Shown here in pieces: positions 1 to 11,039 of a stretch of 64,000 bases of DNA (its first letter is position 1; each line of letters begins with the position of its first letter). Both the position numbers and the translations under genes were made by a program. Below the pieces are notes generated by a model. The model worked only from the letters and a program-made list of their open reading frames with translations. It made no database searches and was not told the DNA's origin. The DNA comes from Cliona cf. orientalis (lineage: Eukaryota; Porifera; Demospongiae; Clionaida; Clionaidae): the NCBI GenBank assembly GCA_963930775.1, contig OZ005694.1, positions 8,820,899 through 8,884,898 on the forward strand. Direction: 5' to 3'.

Positions 1-2044
1 ATCTTAAAAGATGGTAACTTAATTTTTGGAATGTCCTAATATTAATGAAATGTTGGCACATGTACATCTTACGTACAATCATAATCACTAGAAGTGTGTC
101 TTTACTCCTCTCTTCTTTAGATCTGAGGTTCGTTCTCTTTGCCAACTTTTCACTCTTTCACCAAAAGAAGTCGTCTTCCTGTGAATATACAAGTACCAGA
201 GCATCACAATTATCATTGCTCAGTATATTATATAGACGCTAGTTAATTTGTTATAGCTCATGGGGCTTGCTTCGCTGGCCCACTCCCTGGTTTGTTAGGT
301 TTGTAGTGTGCATGGGAGAAAGTGAACTGATGCTCGTAGATGACTCTCATAGTACATGTTGCTTCTGAGAGCAAAGGTTATCAGCATTGCTAGCAAAGAC
401 TGGCCAAATTAACTCTCAAAATTCTGTTGTGCATGCACATTTTGACACCCACTTGGAGCACATGGTCAAATTACTAAAACCTTCCATAAGCATGCACATT
501 TTGACATCCTGTATTCTAATTAATCAACTGGCCAAGAAACTTGTTAGTTCGTTTGCCGTCTCCCTCTCCAGACATCTGAACACAAGAAGCCAATCATGGA
601 ATCTGCTACCTCCATGACAACGACTTCACCTCATGAATCCAGCTGCCTAGCTAACTGCAGGCCTCTACATGTAAGTGCCCAGTGTTGCTTAACCTTTGAA
701 CGGTCCGTTCAGTAGCTATCGTTCCCACCTGTAGCCAGTGCCACAATTTCCATTCACAGAGAACGCCGAGTTCTCACTTGAAACGCTGAGTAGCCCGAGA
801 TCCAGCATGGTGTGCCTCGAGGTCAAATTACTTCGGATCCGCTGGCCCTCTATTACTGACGGACAGACCGGCAGACAAATATTATTTGCCTATTTAGGAC
901 CAAATGCATTTACGGGAATTCAAACTAAGGTTTCCAATCATAAGCTACCTGATAATGTTTACTCCAGCTTTTCAGAAATGCATACAAAGGCATGTTATCA
1001 TAATTGTTTACCTCCAGCTCTTTAAACTCAGTCTTCTGCCCACTTCCTGTGCTCTTATTTTCTTTAGCCACTGTTATAGTGAGACTCAGTCCTTCACAAT
1101 TGTCATTAGCATGTGCATCTTGAATGATAATTCAGCATAGATACCTACATACATGTAAATGATAGCACAGTAAGCACGCACTTAATATGTATGCAGCCAT
1201 AAACGACCGCTGATTTAGTATAAGGTATGTGGGCTCCACATAATATTCTATTTATAGCCTTATACGTAGAATAGGGTTCTGCCCAGGATGATTTGAGTGA
1301 TGTTGGTCAATAGTCAAACTGCACTTTTAGTCTGTATGTTGTCTTTAGTGGCAGCAAAAAATGCCGAGTAGTTGGAAACGACCACTTCCAACTAGTGTGG
1401 GCAGAACTCGGATAAAGCATACGGAGTAATTTATATCAAATGGACATGGTAAAGTAAATTTTGGAATGAATGAATAAATTCCGTGAATTTCAAATATGGA
1501 ATAAAACCAGGGTGAAACGAGTAGATAGTTTCAGCGTGTGGTACAAACTTGAAACGAACTCGGCAAACTCAAGCACTTGGGCCTGCGAGCTTTAATAACA
1601 GACCGAGTCGTACGCAGATTGAATTTACCTGAGCTTGTTTGGTCCTTGTTGCGCTTACTTTATAAAAAAAGCACTGTACTTTAGGTCGTCATTAGCACTC
1701 TTTGCCTGATGCTGGATCTATCGAGGCATTTAACGAAGGCCTACACCACTTGCAGGTCCCAGGAAAAACACAAGGCCAAATGGCAGTCCATCTACAGAAA
1801 AGGCGCTTGATTCTTTCTTTTTTGGCCTCAGGACCTCGGGCAACTCGGCTATAATGCACGAAATCTTTCTTGAGGGCAATAAATACAGTCTTTGTGGTGT
1901 AGCGAAATTGTGCAATTCGCGAACTTTTACGTGACCATGACAAGCATCCTCCGCATATATGTACAAACGTTTCCAATCCCTCCTCCCTCTATTATCTATG
2001 TTTCCATCATAAGAATTAAAGACAAGGAAAGCATGCAGGGGGGA

Positions 2045-2087
<43 letters not shown>

Positions 2088-2186
2088 GAGAGAGGGAGGG
2101 GCACTAATTAGAAAAATAGAGGACAAACTAACAAATTCAGAGCCGACTGAGGATTGATAGCTTGATAGCCTATTTACATTACCTAC
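1..2186. other. Intergenic, no gene recognised
   Basis: No exon with recognisable protein similarity was found on either strand. Short open frames here lack conserved motifs and have stop-rich surroundings. A GA dinucleotide run sits near 2050-2100 and a pair of short direct repeats containing GCATGCACATTTTGACA lies near 430 and 490. Confidence 0.5.
2050..2100. repeat. (GA)n microsatellite
   Basis: About 50 bases of almost pure GA dinucleotide, interrupted by GGG twice. The arginine/glutamate and serine/leucine open frames through it are artefacts of the repeat. Confidence 0.95.
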
Positions 2187-2292
2187 TTGTTGGCTTGTGA
2201 ATGATGATCTCAACGTTGATTTCGTTCCGGAGCTGAGCCTTCTTATCAATCAACCTCCTAGACAGTGACATCGGCGGCACTTTATCCGTCAT
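2187..2292 (-). other. Possible coding exon (unrecognised protein)
   Basis: On the minus strand an ATG at 2292 opens a frame of about 35 residues (begins MTDKVPPMSL, then a charged stretch LIDKKAQLRNEINVEIIIHK) that runs into a good donor (A|GTAGGT) at 2187. The frame stays open upstream of the ATG for about 17 codons. Composition is protein-like, with mixed charges and no low complexity, unlike neighbouring frames. I do not recognise the family and could not find a convincing next exon, so this could be one exon of a gene continuing leftwards or chance. Confidence 0.25.
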
Positions 2293-2510
2293 GATCGGCT
2301 GGACTGTCAAATGAAAATCTTGAGGCTCTCGACGCTTATTAGCCTTCTTTATTTATCATTTCTTCACAGCCTTCTTCAAACAGTCATCATAGAGCTGGTA
2401 GCTAGCTATCACCGGTCCTGTACCTGCATATGGCGTTCAAATTCAAAAGTTCCCTCCTCACGTGATACAGGCGCCGCGCCGCGGAACGCGCGCGCACTCG
2501 TACTCAGATA

Positions 2511-2970
2511 CTTTTCAGATGCTTGCCATTCAGACTTCTTCAGATTGCATCAATGCTAAGACTCTTTTAAGACTACATCTTAAATTAGCATTAATTTTTA
2601 ACAACTTCAGGCCTTTTTCAGATTGCTATGATTTTTTACCCTTTTTCAAATTCAAGCTTTTTTCAGATTGCTAAGACTCTTTTAAGACTAGCTACATCTT
2701 AAAGTACCATTTTCAACTTCAGACTTTTTCAGATCGCTGAGACTCTTTTAAGATTACATCTTAAAGTACCATTCAACTTCAGACCTTTTTCAGATTGCTA
2801 AGACTCTTTTAAGACTCTATCTTAAAGTAACTTGAGACCATGTAGAATTTTAAGACTCTTCTTAGAGTCCCAGTCAGAGACCTTCATACACTTTTCAGAT
2901 GCTTTTCAGTGTGATCAATTTCACAGACACATTTTAAGACACATATAAGACACTATCAAGTTACTTTTCA
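2511..2970. repeat. Minisatellite-like tandem repeat
   Basis: Imperfect tandem copies of a unit of roughly 70-85 bases built from the words TTTTTCAGATTGCTAAGACT, CTTTTAAGACTACATCTTAA and AGTACCATTTTCAACTTCAG. About five copies are readable, the last ones decaying. No coding potential. The stretch on to 3480 shows no gene. Confidence 0.8.
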
Positions 2971-3482
2971 GACTATTCTAGTCCAGTAGTGACTTGGGAA
3001 ACCGCACCGGCTCCTTTACGAGGTGATACAGTTGCCTGTTATCAATTCGGCTCAGAAGCTTCTGTGCCTACATAGAATAATTTAATTTTTGAGTTCACTA
3101 TATATTATAGAGTGCGTGCATGTTCGCACCTCAGAAATATCATCCCTGTACAAATTCTCCTCTGAATCATTTAATGGCATCCAATGCATTATCAAAGTAG
3201 TTACAGACACATCATTTAGGGCTATAAACCACTGCAGATCACCACTCTTAGCAAGACAAATGGCCTGCTCAATAGATTTTCTAGATCTATCTTTATGACT
3301 GCATGGTAATAAAATTATAATATTATTATTATAATAATTATATTATTATGTGACTGAATGAATAATCATGCATTCCATGCCATGGGATTCGAAGTATGAC
3401 ATGATTATTATAGCTTGATTAATTGCGTGATAATATTATGCACAAAGGAAAGTGAACTGAGAGAATCGCCATATATATAATA

Positions 3483-6400
3483 TCATTGATAATCCATGAT
3501 CTCTTCAACACAAAGTTCAAATTCTGGATCCCATGCAACAACTTCCATGCGTGAAGCAGTGTTTATCAATTTCTTCATAATTTCATCATAAATACTATTA
3601 CCTACAGCTGTTATAGGCTTCGTCATAATTTCATAGGTTGGCCAATTAATTTGGAATTGTTTTTGTTGATTGCATGCATGCATGGGACTTGGGATGTAAT
3701 AATAATATGCACACATTATAATTGGAGGGCTCAGAAGCAAAGTGGGCTAACCCACAAATGTTGACTTAGCCCTCCGAATCTTAAAAACATGTTTAAAATG
3801 TGTTTCATGAGTTATAGAAAATTCAATTTTTTGAAAATTTTGGCAACTTGGTAGAGTACAATGTATGGTTTTTTGTCCATTTTTGAGCTTTTTAGACAAT
3901 TCCCCACATTTAGTTCGGGGTTAGCCCACTTTGCTTCTGAGCCCTTCAATTGTGAAGTAACTTACCCTTCATGATCAACTGTGATGAGTGGGACCTTTTT
4001 TACTATATTTATAGCCTTTGCAAACCTAGAGTGTTTATTACAATAATCATAGCATCATTATGATAATAATATTATAGGCATAATGTACATTTCTTCAACA
4101 GCCACTTTTGTTTTGTGGACACAGGCTTTACGGTGGAGAGTACTCCGAGTGCGTCCCATGCCATACAAATTGTCCACTTCCTATAATGATATATAAAGTA
4201 AATTAATACTTCTATAGGTCCTGGAACATGTTACCTTATTTCTGAAGGCAATGTGATATTGATCTCCAGGGCCCCCTGCATCTTTGCATACACGACTCAG
4301 AAGCATACACCGCCTAATATAGTATTATTAAACATAATTATGTATGATAATTATTAATTTATGTATGCAGCATGATAATAATGCATCATCCAAGTACACC
4401 ACATAATTTAATTTGAGTGCCAAGTACGTGGCATGCATGGTCTATATAGTATACATGCTTTATTTCTGATCAAAGTGACTTTCTGATGCATCTATAACTA
4501 GAGCTCTCTTGAGCACAAAACCCTCGGCGCGCTGCATGGCATTTGAGCTAGCTACATACTTCAACAGTTGCATGCAGAAAAGGGGGTAGCTAAAGGGCTG
4601 GGGCCAGGACAAGATAGGGATGAGGCCATATAGATAATGTGCGTAGTCTAAATTATCTATGATGAGGCTATTAATGTTATACTTGCACAGCAGTGTTATT
4701 CAAGACGGTTCAACAGCTCATGCATATATACACTGTTAAAAATGGTGTGTTGTTCAACACACTAAATTTTGTGGTCAGATTTCACTAGTGTGTTGTATAA
4801 CACACTTGTGTTCCACTGACACACGAAGTGTGTTGCTGGACTTACATGTTCACTCAGTACCTAGGAAGTGTGCTATCTGACACACTTTAATAGTAGGTGT
4901 GCAAAAGTGCACACTTGTATGTGTGTTGTGATACACTCACAGGGGTGTTGGTATGGCTATGGGGGCGGGGCTACCACGATCATTACGTCATTGGGTTAAT
5001 TACGCATGCGCATATTGATTAGCTCTGTGGCAGCTGCTCTCCAGTTTGAGTCTTTGGCCAACTCTCTGACCGTGAAATGGTGATTTCTAACTGCATAAGT
5101 GAGTTTAGTAAGTGGTTAAGATAATATTTATGTGCAGCATAAGTGGTTTATTCCCTCTGCTACTCCAAATAAGTACCACCAGTCTTTTAGGAAGCTGTAG
5201 CTAGTTGCATGCTAAACTTGCCATCTTTTTCGGTCACTGTCTCTGGACTGGCCTCCCTTTCAGAGTTTACTTACATGCAGGGGTGGTATTCTAGACTAAA
5301 ATATGCTTATTGCCCGGATTAATGGCCATAAGAAGCATGGAGCAATCGTTTCAATACCTGAATGAAAAATGTTCTCTCACCCTTCTCTACTTTAGGGCCA
5401 TGTTTATCAACTTAAAAGTTTCTCTCCCAGGCTGCTCCCCGGCACATAAATGATGTAGCTGCTGATGCTATCAAGCTAAGATGTTAGGTAAGCAAGTTTT
5501 ATTGATTTCTCTCTCTCTCTCTCTCTCTCCTCTCTTACTGAGGCCGCTGAGTCTCTTTCCTTCTGTCATGATATAAAGTGCATAAGGTGATTTTTCTCTC
5601 ATTGTATGGTACAGCTGCCACCTGCTGCTTGTAATTCTGGAGTGCCATAGCTACTACCAAACATGTTGATCTGGTAAGTTCCATACCCAACATCTCTCTC
5701 CCTCCCTCCCTCCCTGCTTCTCTCTCTCTCTTCCTCCTCTTGTTGAGGGTCTTCCCTCTCGTCTAGTGCATAAAGGATTTTCTCTCATTTATACCTGATA
5801 CAGCTGCCACCTGCTGCTTACAACTTCACCTCCTGTTGCATCATACAACCAAACACATGTTAATCTGGTGAGTTTCACCTCTCTCTCATGCACGGATCTC
5901 TTTCCCTTTTATGCCTATCTCTTTTCCTACTGGTTAATTAGTCTCGTGCCCAGCCCTCTTTCACGCACACCGAGAGAAGGGGTCTGGACAAATGTGTATA
6001 GGACCCGTGTTGCCGAGGAATGCATGATGTCATGTATTTCTGGTGTGCGTGAATAAGAAACGCTAATAAATTAACACATTGGGTGCCAATGGTTCTATCG
6101 TGTACAAACGTACATGTGCACAGTCATTAATTTGCATACCATTCATGCCCGTGCAGTCATGTGACTTGATCCGTACATCTGATTGGAGCGCACTGTATGT
6201 TGCACGAACGACACGAGCCCTATACATGTATACACATTTGTCCAGACCCCTTCTCTCCGCGTGCGTGAAAGGGGGCTGGGCACGAGACTACTGCTTAATC
6301 TGTCCCTGCATCCCGTCTATTCCCATTATCCTTAATTATGTATGTCTATGAATAATCATGGCCACCCATACATGCTAATTCAGCTGGTTGAGTCAATGTT

Positions 6401-9400
6401 TTTTTTTTTTCTGTTTGTCTATTTAGATGAAACAACAGCACCAGCAGCAGCAAGATCATTGTTTCTCCAAGTTGGGGTGTATAATTCAACACCAACAAAA
6501 GCTTCTGAACAGTAAAAGTACTAGTAATAGTATTACAGTCATGTCTTTTGAATGAATTATTTATAATTGTTGTAATATTGTTATTGGAACCTTTTTTTAA
6601 TATTGAAAATGAAATTTAATACACATTGTTGCATGTTACAGAAGCACACCACAATCCCTACTGAACACACTAAATAAGTGCTGTGCAACACACTATTTCA
6701 GTGTTGTAGAGCACACCAAACAGAGGGTGTTGACTGACACACATTTGGCGTGTTAAATTTAAGTACCTGTACCAACACACCAAAAGTGTGTTACCACAAC
6801 ACATTTTTTTTAACAGTGTATAGCAGCAACAACCCTAAGCATGTTGTATCGAACTCCACACTGTGGTGTCGACGTCAACTCAACCTTCCTCACTGTAGCC
6901 TATCCTCCAATTCTTGGGGACTTAGCTAGCTATATACATCTTAACCAGAAGGACTATGATGCAAAGCCTTGGCACAAGACTGAACAATAATGCATGTCCA
7001 ATATTATCGCAACTCACTTGGTTTCAAGCACTGTAATTCCATGCATGCATACAAGCCAGAGAGTCAAAGGGTACCACAAGAATACAGGCAGCTAAGCCGC
7101 TTAGAATTGAAAAAGAAGCCACGATTGTGCTGGTGGACTGAGGGGCGGGATTGATGCAACCGCGCATGCGCTGAGGGTTATAGACGTAGCTATATAGTGC
7201 GCAACCTATTTTTATACGTTACATCATGTTATCGCTAACTCGGGCAAAGTCACTGAGAAGCTTAGAATCGGCAAATGACGCCAAAACTGGCGAACAAAGC
7301 GTTTTCGGAGAAATTCACACAAATCATGAATTGGGAACGCCATAAGGAACCTTGCAACACCGCAAATTGGACTAGCAAACGAGGTATGTAGCAGCTAGCG
7401 TGGTAACAGACAGACAGACAGACAGACAACTACAGTAACCCTCGCGCATGCGCCGAGGGTTAATAATATTATACAATGTCATTCAAACTGTGTGATAATA
7501 TCTAGTAATGCACATTTAAGTGTGCATAATTATGCTAAGCACACATTCAATGCGATTGGTTAACAGATTTTAGCTATAATTATTATCAAATTTAATTTAT
7601 ACACAAAGAATAATACCATGCATGCACTGAATCATAATAAATGTTATAATATAGCTAATATAATATTATTATGGATTAAGTTTTACTCACTTCCACTGGA
7701 AATCCATTGCTATTCCAAGATAATGACAATCTCTTGTAAAATAGTCCCATTTATCGACATCAATGCCACTTGTTTTGTTAGCAACAATCTAATCAGTATT
7801 ATTTCCTTGACTAACAATTCTGTGACAAAATTATATAATAATTGACACTCACCTCAAGAAGAAATTGCTTGTTTAATCTTGTCTAACATAATGAATATGC
7901 AATGCATGCATTATTATAATAATAGAATACAGTATTTAATTTATAATTATTATGTACCATAAGTTTAGGTGGTTCACCATCTGAGACTCGTTTTGGGTGT
8001 ATCATATCCTTGATCAACAAGAATTCATGAAATCCAAGCTTGTAGACATAAGCAAATTGTACTAATACTCTACGATATGTCATAATTCTTTCAAAAATTT
8101 TCAGTGAAATTTGTTCGTGCTATAAAATTTAATAATAATATATAATTATAATTATTAACATGATAATGTTTTTTTGTCGCAGGGATGCAGAATACATTAA
8201 TTTTTAATTACCGATAAATCAATATCCGCCATTCGATCAAGAACTCGATGTTCAAATGTATGAGAAAAGGGGCCATGACCTACATGTGTAAAAGTAGTGA
8301 GTGCCTGCATCCTATATTAATTGTGCTCCATCGTGCAGCTGAACAATAGACATTGCATGCATTACAAAATTAATGTACTTCAGATTGTACGTGTTTTGCT
8401 ACTACTAATATTATTATTATCATGTTGAATATAGCTACTTTAATTATAGCCTAAGTGCATACTTGCATTGGTTCTTTAACTATAATAATTGTGCATCCAT
8501 TGCTGTTTGACCTCACAAAGTTTAAAAGGCTGCATGCATCTCTGGCCGGAACCATGGCATTGAAAGTTATAGGAGCTAGCTAGGAGCGTACGGAGCGCAC
8601 GGTAGGCAATTTCTGTTCCATACAGCATACCGGTATAATATTATTATATTTGCAGTCATGGTGCTAGCTAGCTATCGGCATGCTGCATGAATGTTAAGCA
8701 GTTTGATTCAAGAGAAGATGTTGTCTGCATGAGTTATCGTCACATGCAGAGCTCGAGGTATAGTTACAGCAATAATTTTTATGTTTCTGGCACGCATTAA
8801 TTGCCTTGATAATCTATGAGTTGGAAATATATCTTGGCCAGAGGGTTAATTAAATCATATGCATGCTCAAGCAGGGATGTATAGTAAAATTAATGTGCAT
8901 GTACCACGGTGCTATAATATTATTCTCTCAATTAGTCTACCCTGGCTTTTCAGGCTCACAGCCCTGTTTACAGCACTCTGAATAGCATGACATTGTATAC
9001 ATACATACATGCATGCAGGTACTATAGGTATAATATTATAGCTAGCCGCTACATGATGGAAAATGCTATAATTGGGTACAGCAGAGGGCACACCCCATGC
9101 TTGTAATATTTATACCTAGATCGTGGCAGAGTCCTGCAATTTGTAGGCATAGCACTTCCTCTTCTGAGACTGCACGTGGATGATCCTTTCCTAGCTTATT
9201 ATATTTCATTTCTGCTTCAAACTGCCTCTTCAGATGGTTTCCAAACTCTCCAGCAATATAAGAAACACTGTGAATGCAAATTATGCAATAAAAGAAAACA
9301 TGCAATTTTTCAGTATTATGAAAACTTGACCATGCTCAGTAGCTGCATAATGCAAATGGTGTGTGGTAAAGGTCGTCAATACAGTGGGTTGCTGTACATA

Positions 9401-10743
9401 TACAATACGTACGATGCCGGAGCCACAGCCTCGGATCATTACGTCAGCCTAGAGAATGCTTGAAGTTCGGCCATCGCTGCTCGTCAGAGAAGGCAACACG
9501 CTGCTGGATACACACGCACGATACTCCACATATTTCACTGAATTTCAAGTCCCAGACAGGGTTCCATCGAGGCTCTGAATTTTCTCGTAATTACTTCATA
9601 GATTACACCATAGGTTTCATCATAATTACCAATAACCGCAAATCAGTAAATTGTTACTGAGGGCATAAATTTAAATAGGGGCTATGAAGTTAAATGCGTG
9701 TGACGACCATTACCTAATGACACTCACTGAAATAATCAGCAATACTGCCAATAGCATCCATATTAAATGGCATGCATAATAAAGCGAATACCCACCCAAT
9801 TGAATGATCAAAGCGTGTATGGTTTGCTCCAGGATAGACGTAACAGCCTCCACCTACAAAATTATAATCATCCATGCATTACTGCATACTAGCTATAGGC
9901 TTATTATGAATGATAATGAATACCAAGTTGCTTAATGAATCTCAGACGTTGAAACTCTGGAGTGTCTAAGATTGCAATCAGTAGTGAATTCAGTTCCACA
10001 GGTCCATGTATGGCATCATTGATTAACTGAACATGAATTTCAAGCATGCACGCATACATAATAATATTATTATTACCTATTATACATAAGCAAAAGCACA
10101 TGAGACTTACAGTATTACAAGGATCCCATTTTGCAGTTTTTCCTTCATCATCTATTAAGAGCGAATGATATTATTATTGCACTGTCAAACTATAATGATA
10201 GCAGTTTGTGCTCCCTGGTCACATGACATGGCATTGCATGCGTACATGTATATACTCAGTAAGCTTAATAATTATTATAGCTAGCTAGCTACCTATGGCA
10301 TTCCAATACTGACAAAATGGCAAGCTCAAATACATGGTCAAACTTGAGTCAGATATATGCTCAAGTTTGACCATGTATTTGAGCTTGCCAATTAATTTTG
10401 TCAGTGTTGGAATGCCATAGCTACCTCATGCACTGCCCCATGGAATATCATGCACGCAATCTCTTTTTTAAGACTAATCGTATAGCATTCACCCAGGGCT
10501 ATGCCTGTGGTCATGAAAGACTGCTAACATGATCCATGCTTGCATTATGGCATGCACTATAGCTAGCTGGCTCATCGGACAAATATTATAATCTTAAATC
10601 ATGCATAGCTTCATGTAAATAATTATTATTGTTATTGTGGCTCTACCAATTTCTTTCAGTTTCTCCGCTCCAATATTGCCGACTCCCTGACAGTATTCAA
10701 GAATCTTTTTAACTTCTGCATCTGGTGCTACAATTCCTGCCAT
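3483..10743 (-). CDS. SAMHD1: SAMHD1-like dNTP triphosphohydrolase 1, C-terminally truncated
   Basis: HD-domain enzyme of the SAMHD1 family, which hydrolyses dNTPs to deoxynucleoside plus triphosphate. Twelve exons read right to left: 10647-10743, 10111-10151, 9924-10026, 9796-9853, 9116-9267, 8212-8279, 7958-8119, 7853-7882, 7691-7788, 4235-4313, 4089-4180, 3483-3594; they sum to 1092 bp (363 residues) with matching phases. Landmarks: [39 protein letters not shown] and [16 protein letters not shown] supply the metal-binding H, HD and D and the catalytic His of the family. The protein stops soon after the YGMGRTR exon, so the C-terminal lobe present in its paralogues is missing. The intron 4314-7690 holds a 2.1-kb inverted-repeat element. 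The start at 10743 is chosen because it aligns with paralogues; an upstream in-frame ATG lies at 10794. No SAM domain is present. Confidence 0.82.
3724..3947. mobile_element. MITE with 30-bp inverted ends, in last intron of SAMHD1-like gene 1
   Basis: About 224 bp, bounded by inverted copies of GGCTCAGAAGCAAAGTGGGC (left from 3726, right ending 3945) and flanked by the direct repeat AATT at 3720-3723 and 3948-3951. It has no open frame, so it is a non-autonomous element. It lies between the last two predicted exons of SAMHD1-like gene 1 (intron 3595-4088). Confidence 0.85.
4731..6818. mobile_element. 2.1-kb DNA element with long repetitive inverted ends
   Basis: The termini CACTGTTAAAAATGGTGTG (4731) and its inverse ending TTTTAACAGTG (6818) are flanked by TATA at 4727-4730 and 6819-6822. 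Both subterminal regions (4731-4940 and about 6640-6818) are built of short GTGTGTT/AACACAC repeats, a structure typical of non-autonomous cut-and-paste transposons with TA-type target sites. The interior contains CT-rich microsatellite patches (about 5510-5530 and 5690-5730), a CAG-rich patch at 6432-6455 and a second nested element, but no transposase reading frame. Superfamily not assigned. Confidence 0.75.
5939..6290. mobile_element. Nested MITE of the TAGTCTCG family
   Basis: About 352 bp inside the larger 4731-6818 element. Inverted ends of about 65 bp begin TAGTCTCGTGCCCAGCCC and end GGGCTGGGCACGAGACTA. No credible coding frame. Related inverted ends occur at 30137-30515, 42809-42863, 53873-53940 and 62821-62865. 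Confidence 0.8.
7158..7465. repeat. Inverted-end repeat with GCGCATGCGC termini
   Basis: Bounded by CGCGCATGCGCTGAGGGTTA near 7160 and AACCCTCGCGCATGCGCC near 7437, each end itself a small palindrome; a CAGACAGACA run lies just inside the right end. Sequence inside the right end matches, in reverse orientation, 41031-41300 (shared words for GTAGCAGCTAGC and AACGCTTTGTTC), so this is a dispersed family. It lies inside an intron of SAMHD1-like gene 1. Confidence 0.65.
10294..10424. repeat. Near-perfect hairpin (about 60-bp arms)
   Basis: The left arm from TATGGCATTCCAATACTGAC pairs with a right arm ending GTTGGAATGCCATA; arms of about 60 bp are separated by about 10 bases and the right arm has a short insertion (ATTAA). 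Lies in the first large intron of SAMHD1-like gene 1. Probably a small foldback or MITE. Confidence 0.85.
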
Positions 10744-11039
10744 TCTAAAAACCGAGCCAAAATCGAGTAAGTGACTGCATGCGTTACCTGGCACTAACGC
10801 ATATCTCGTAGTTCTTAATTACACCGGAACTCGATGTCCATAAATTTGACGTGATTTGATATTCATGATGCAGGATGTCGATGATAATAAGTAACTGTAA
10901 ACGTAATCACCAGCACACTGCGCATGCGCATAAATCGCATCACACAAATCACATGATACAATTTACCACAGATCTAGAGAACACTAACTTTAAAAAGTCT
11001 ACTATATTAATACTTATTGTCAACGTTCATGAAACAGTT

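Noticed and set aside
738-1025. 95-codon frame near the left end
   Set aside because: No recognisable motif, overlapping frames of similar length, and no supporting splice or promoter context.
1730-2104. 124-codon minus-strand frame with leucine/serine-rich start
   Set aside because: The start is the complement of the GA repeat, and the rest overlaps a second equally long frame; no motif in either.
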